From positions 1 to 33,036 of the forward strand of contig JBFFGE010000024.1 of the NCBI GenBank assembly GCA_041557595.1: a stretch of 33,036 nt of DNA, in the 5' to 3' direction. Position numbers and translations under genes: made by a program. Source of the DNA: JAOTYV01 sp041557595 (lineage in GTDB: Bacteria; Pseudomonadota; Alphaproteobacteria; UBA8366). The notes beneath the pieces were generated by a model. That model saw nothing but the letters and a program-made list of their open reading frames with translations, did not search any database and was not told the DNA's origin. Every line of letters starts with the position of its first letter. The stretch's first letter is position 1. Of this stretch, positions 31,548 to 33,036 are shown in pieces.

Positions 31548-32402
31548 ATGACGATCGAGGTCACACCCCTCTCGGAAGCGATCGCGGCGGAGATCACCGG
31601 TGTCGATGTCGCCAAGGCCGGGGATGAGGAGTTCCGCGACATTCACCGCGCGCATCTCGACCACGGCGTCATCGTCCTGCGCGACCAGCACCTGCCCCCG
31701 GAACAGCAGATTGCCTTCAGCCGCCGGTTCGGCGACCTCGATTATCAGGTCCTCGACCAGTACGCCCTGCCCGGTTTGCGGGAAATCCTCGTGCTGTCGA
31801 ACAAGAAAGCGAACGGCAAACCGCTCGGCCTGCCCGATGGCGGCCGCCGCTGGCATACCGACATGTCCTATAACGACGAACCGCCGCTGGGCTCGCTGCT
31901 CTATGGCCTGGAAGTGCCGCCCGAGGGCGGCAACACGAAATTCGCCAATATGTACGCCGCCTACGATGCGCTGCCCGAGGACCTCAAACGCACCGTCGCC
32001 GGGTTGCGCGCCGTCCACGACTATCAGCGGCACTACAAAAAAGCCGACGCGAAAAGCGGCGGCAAACGGGCCAAGCTGCGGGACGATCAAATCGAAAGCC
32101 TGCAGCCGGCGGTTCACCCGATCGTCCGGACCCATCCGGAAACCGGCCGCAAATCGCTCTATATCGACGAAGGCCATACGGTGGGAATCGACGGCATGGA
32201 CGACGACGAAGCGGCGCCGCTGATCCGCCGCCTCTACGAACACAGTATTCAGCCGCAATTCGTCTACAGCCATTCATGGCGCCAGTTCGACCTGGTGTTC
32301 TGGGACAACCGATGTGTCATGCATCAGGCCCAGCCCTACGATCAGGACAAATATGTCCGCCACATGCACCGCACCACGGTGAAAGGGGATCGGCCGTACT
32401 AG
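31548..32402 (+). CDS. TauD/TfdA family dioxygenase located between ccmE and ccmF
   Basis: A 284-residue Fe(II)/2-oxoglutarate dioxygenase with iron ligands His103 and Asp105 (RRWHTDMSYND) and His259 (RCVMHQAQPYD), and Arg275 (MHRTTVKGD) for 2-oxoglutarate. Its closest motifs are those of TfdA/TauD enzymes, and it differs from the dioxygenase at 25929 in length and ligand spacing. An AAGGAG precedes the ATG. The stop is one base before the ccmF start, so it is embedded in the ccm operon. A role in cytochrome maturation is not implied; it may be an accidental passenger. Substrate unknown. Confidence 0.9.
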   Translation: MTIEVTPLSEAIAAEITGVDVAKAGDEEFRDIHRAHLDHGVIVLRDQHLPPEQQIAFSRRFGDLDYQVLDQYALPGLREILVLSNKKANGKPLGLPDGGRRWHTDMSYNDEPPLGSLLYGLEVPPEGGNTKFANMYAAYDALPEDLKRTVAGLRAVHDYQRHYKKADAKSGGKRAKLRDDQIESLQPAVHPIVRTHPETGRKSLYIDEGHTVGIDGMDDDEAAPLIRRLYEHSIQPQFVYSHSWRQFDLVFWDNRCVMHQAQPYDQDKYVRHMHRTTVKGDRPY

Positions 32403-32403
32403 A

Positions 32404-33036
32404 ATGATTATCGAATTTGGACATTTCGCCCTGGTGCTCGCGCTCTGCGTCGCCGTGACTCAGGCGGTGCTGCCGATGGCCGGCGCGGCGCGGCGGCATG
32501 CCGGCTGGATGGCAGCCGGCAGTTCGGCGGCCGTGCTGCAGCTCCTGCTGATCGCGATCTCCTTCGCGGCGTTGACGCACGCCTATCTCACCAGCGATTT
32601 CACTGTCAAGAACGTCGTGATGAATTCGCATTCGTTGAAGCCGCTGATCTATAAAATTTCCGGCGTCTGGGGCAACCATGAAGGGTCGATGCTGCTCTGG
32701 GTGCTGATCCTGGCGCTGTTCGGCGCCTTGGTCGCGTTGTTCGGCGGCAACCTCCCGCCGACGCTGCGTGCCCGGGTGCTGTCGGTCCAGGCGATGATCG
32801 GTGTCGGATTCCTGCTGTTCATTCTGTTCACCTCCAACCCGTTCGAGCGGGTATTCCCGGCACCGGCCAACGGCAACGACCTGAACCCGCTGCTGCAGGA
32901 TCCGGGATTGGCGCTGCATCCGCCGATTCTCTACGTCGGCTATGTCGGCTTCTCGATCGCCTTCTCCTTCGCCATCGCAGCCTTGATCGAAGGCCGCGGC
33001 GACGCGGCCTGGGCGCATTGGGTGCGGCCCTGGACC
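32404..33036 (+). CDS. ccmF: Haem lyase subunit CcmF (3' end outside window)
   Basis: The frame is open from ATG 32404 to the end of the window, 211 codons with no stop; full CcmF is about 650 residues. It opens MIIEFGHFALVLALCVAVTQ with several membrane segments. Family motifs are GVWGNHEGSMLLWVLILALF near residue 90 and LHPPILYVGYVGFSIAFSF near residue 179. CcmF reduces and helps attach haem to apocytochrome c with CcmH. The start is one base after the TauD-like stop codon, and the AAGGGG ribosome site lies inside that gene. Confidence 0.95.
   Translation, partial: MIIEFGHFALVLALCVAVTQAVLPMAGAARRHAGWMAAGSSAAVLQLLLIAISFAALTHAYLTSDFTVKNVVMNSHSLKPLIYKISGVWGNHEGSMLLWVLILALFGALVALFGGNLPPTLRARVLSVQAMIGVGFLLFILFTSNPFERVFPAPANGNDLNPLLQDPGLALHPPILYVGYVGFSIAFSFAIAALIEGRGDAAWAHWVRPWT

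Overview
The window is GC-rich chromosomal DNA from an alphaproteobacterium, most likely of the Rhodospirillales and relatives. Supporting this are an RpoH-type sigma factor next to a CarD regulator, a 7Fe-8S ferredoxin, an S4 protein and a SUV3-like helicase, together with AcnA, DUF1223 and a System I (ccm) cytochrome c maturation operon. The organism call is inference from gene content. No prophage, transposase, CRISPR array or rRNA was seen.

Layout. 1-1254: 3' part of a 2-methylcitrate dehydratase gene (prpD). 1395-1471: tRNA-Arg(CCT) on the minus strand. 1536-4549 (minus): a large S8 subtilase autotransporter whose barrel is broken by an apparent one-base deletion, so the broken frame runs on into the tRNA gene. 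4798-6473 (minus): a PagL-like outer-membrane protein and a proline iminopeptidase. 6594-7387 (plus): a secreted nuclease-fold protein, also broken by an apparent one-base deletion. 7447-11248 (minus): rpoH, a PPP-fold phosphatase that has lost most of its metal ligands, carD, fdxA and a TerB-like gene. 11380-11994 (plus): a DUF938 methyltransferase. 12027-15708 (minus): S4/Hsp15-like protein, SUV3-like helicase, Pcm methyltransferase. 15816-17738 (plus): htpG, convergent with a DUF1223 gene. 18633-21323 (minus): acnA. 21527-22875 (minus): DOPA 4,5-dioxygenase-like, DUF2062 and a 66-residue membrane protein. 23026-26990 (plus): a cassette of amidohydrolase, AtuA/DUF1446, DUF4387 and TauD-type dioxygenase. 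26991-27398: a non-coding stretch with a strong intrinsic terminator and several hairpins. 27399-33036 (plus): ccmA, ccmB, an MFS transporter, ccmC, ccmD, ccmE, a second TauD-type dioxygenase and the start of ccmF.

How the genes work together. The ccm genes export and handle haem and attach it to apocytochromes in the periplasm. The AtuA/DUF4387/TauD/amidohydrolase genes look like one small catabolic operon of unknown substrate, with a translationally coupled DUF4387-TauD pair. rpoH, htpG and an Hsp15-like gene give the middle of the window a heat-shock and protein-quality theme, joined by the protein-repair enzyme Pcm.

The most interesting unexplained element is at about 27126-27349. It is a hairpin-rich plus-strand RNA candidate that ends in a textbook terminator only 49 bases before ccmA, and two of its loops are exactly complementary. 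It could be an attenuator leader of the ccm operon or an independent small RNA. Second is the pseudophosphatase beside rpoH. Two apparent one-base deletions in G/C-rich tracts (1685 and about 6888) may be real lesions or assembly errors.
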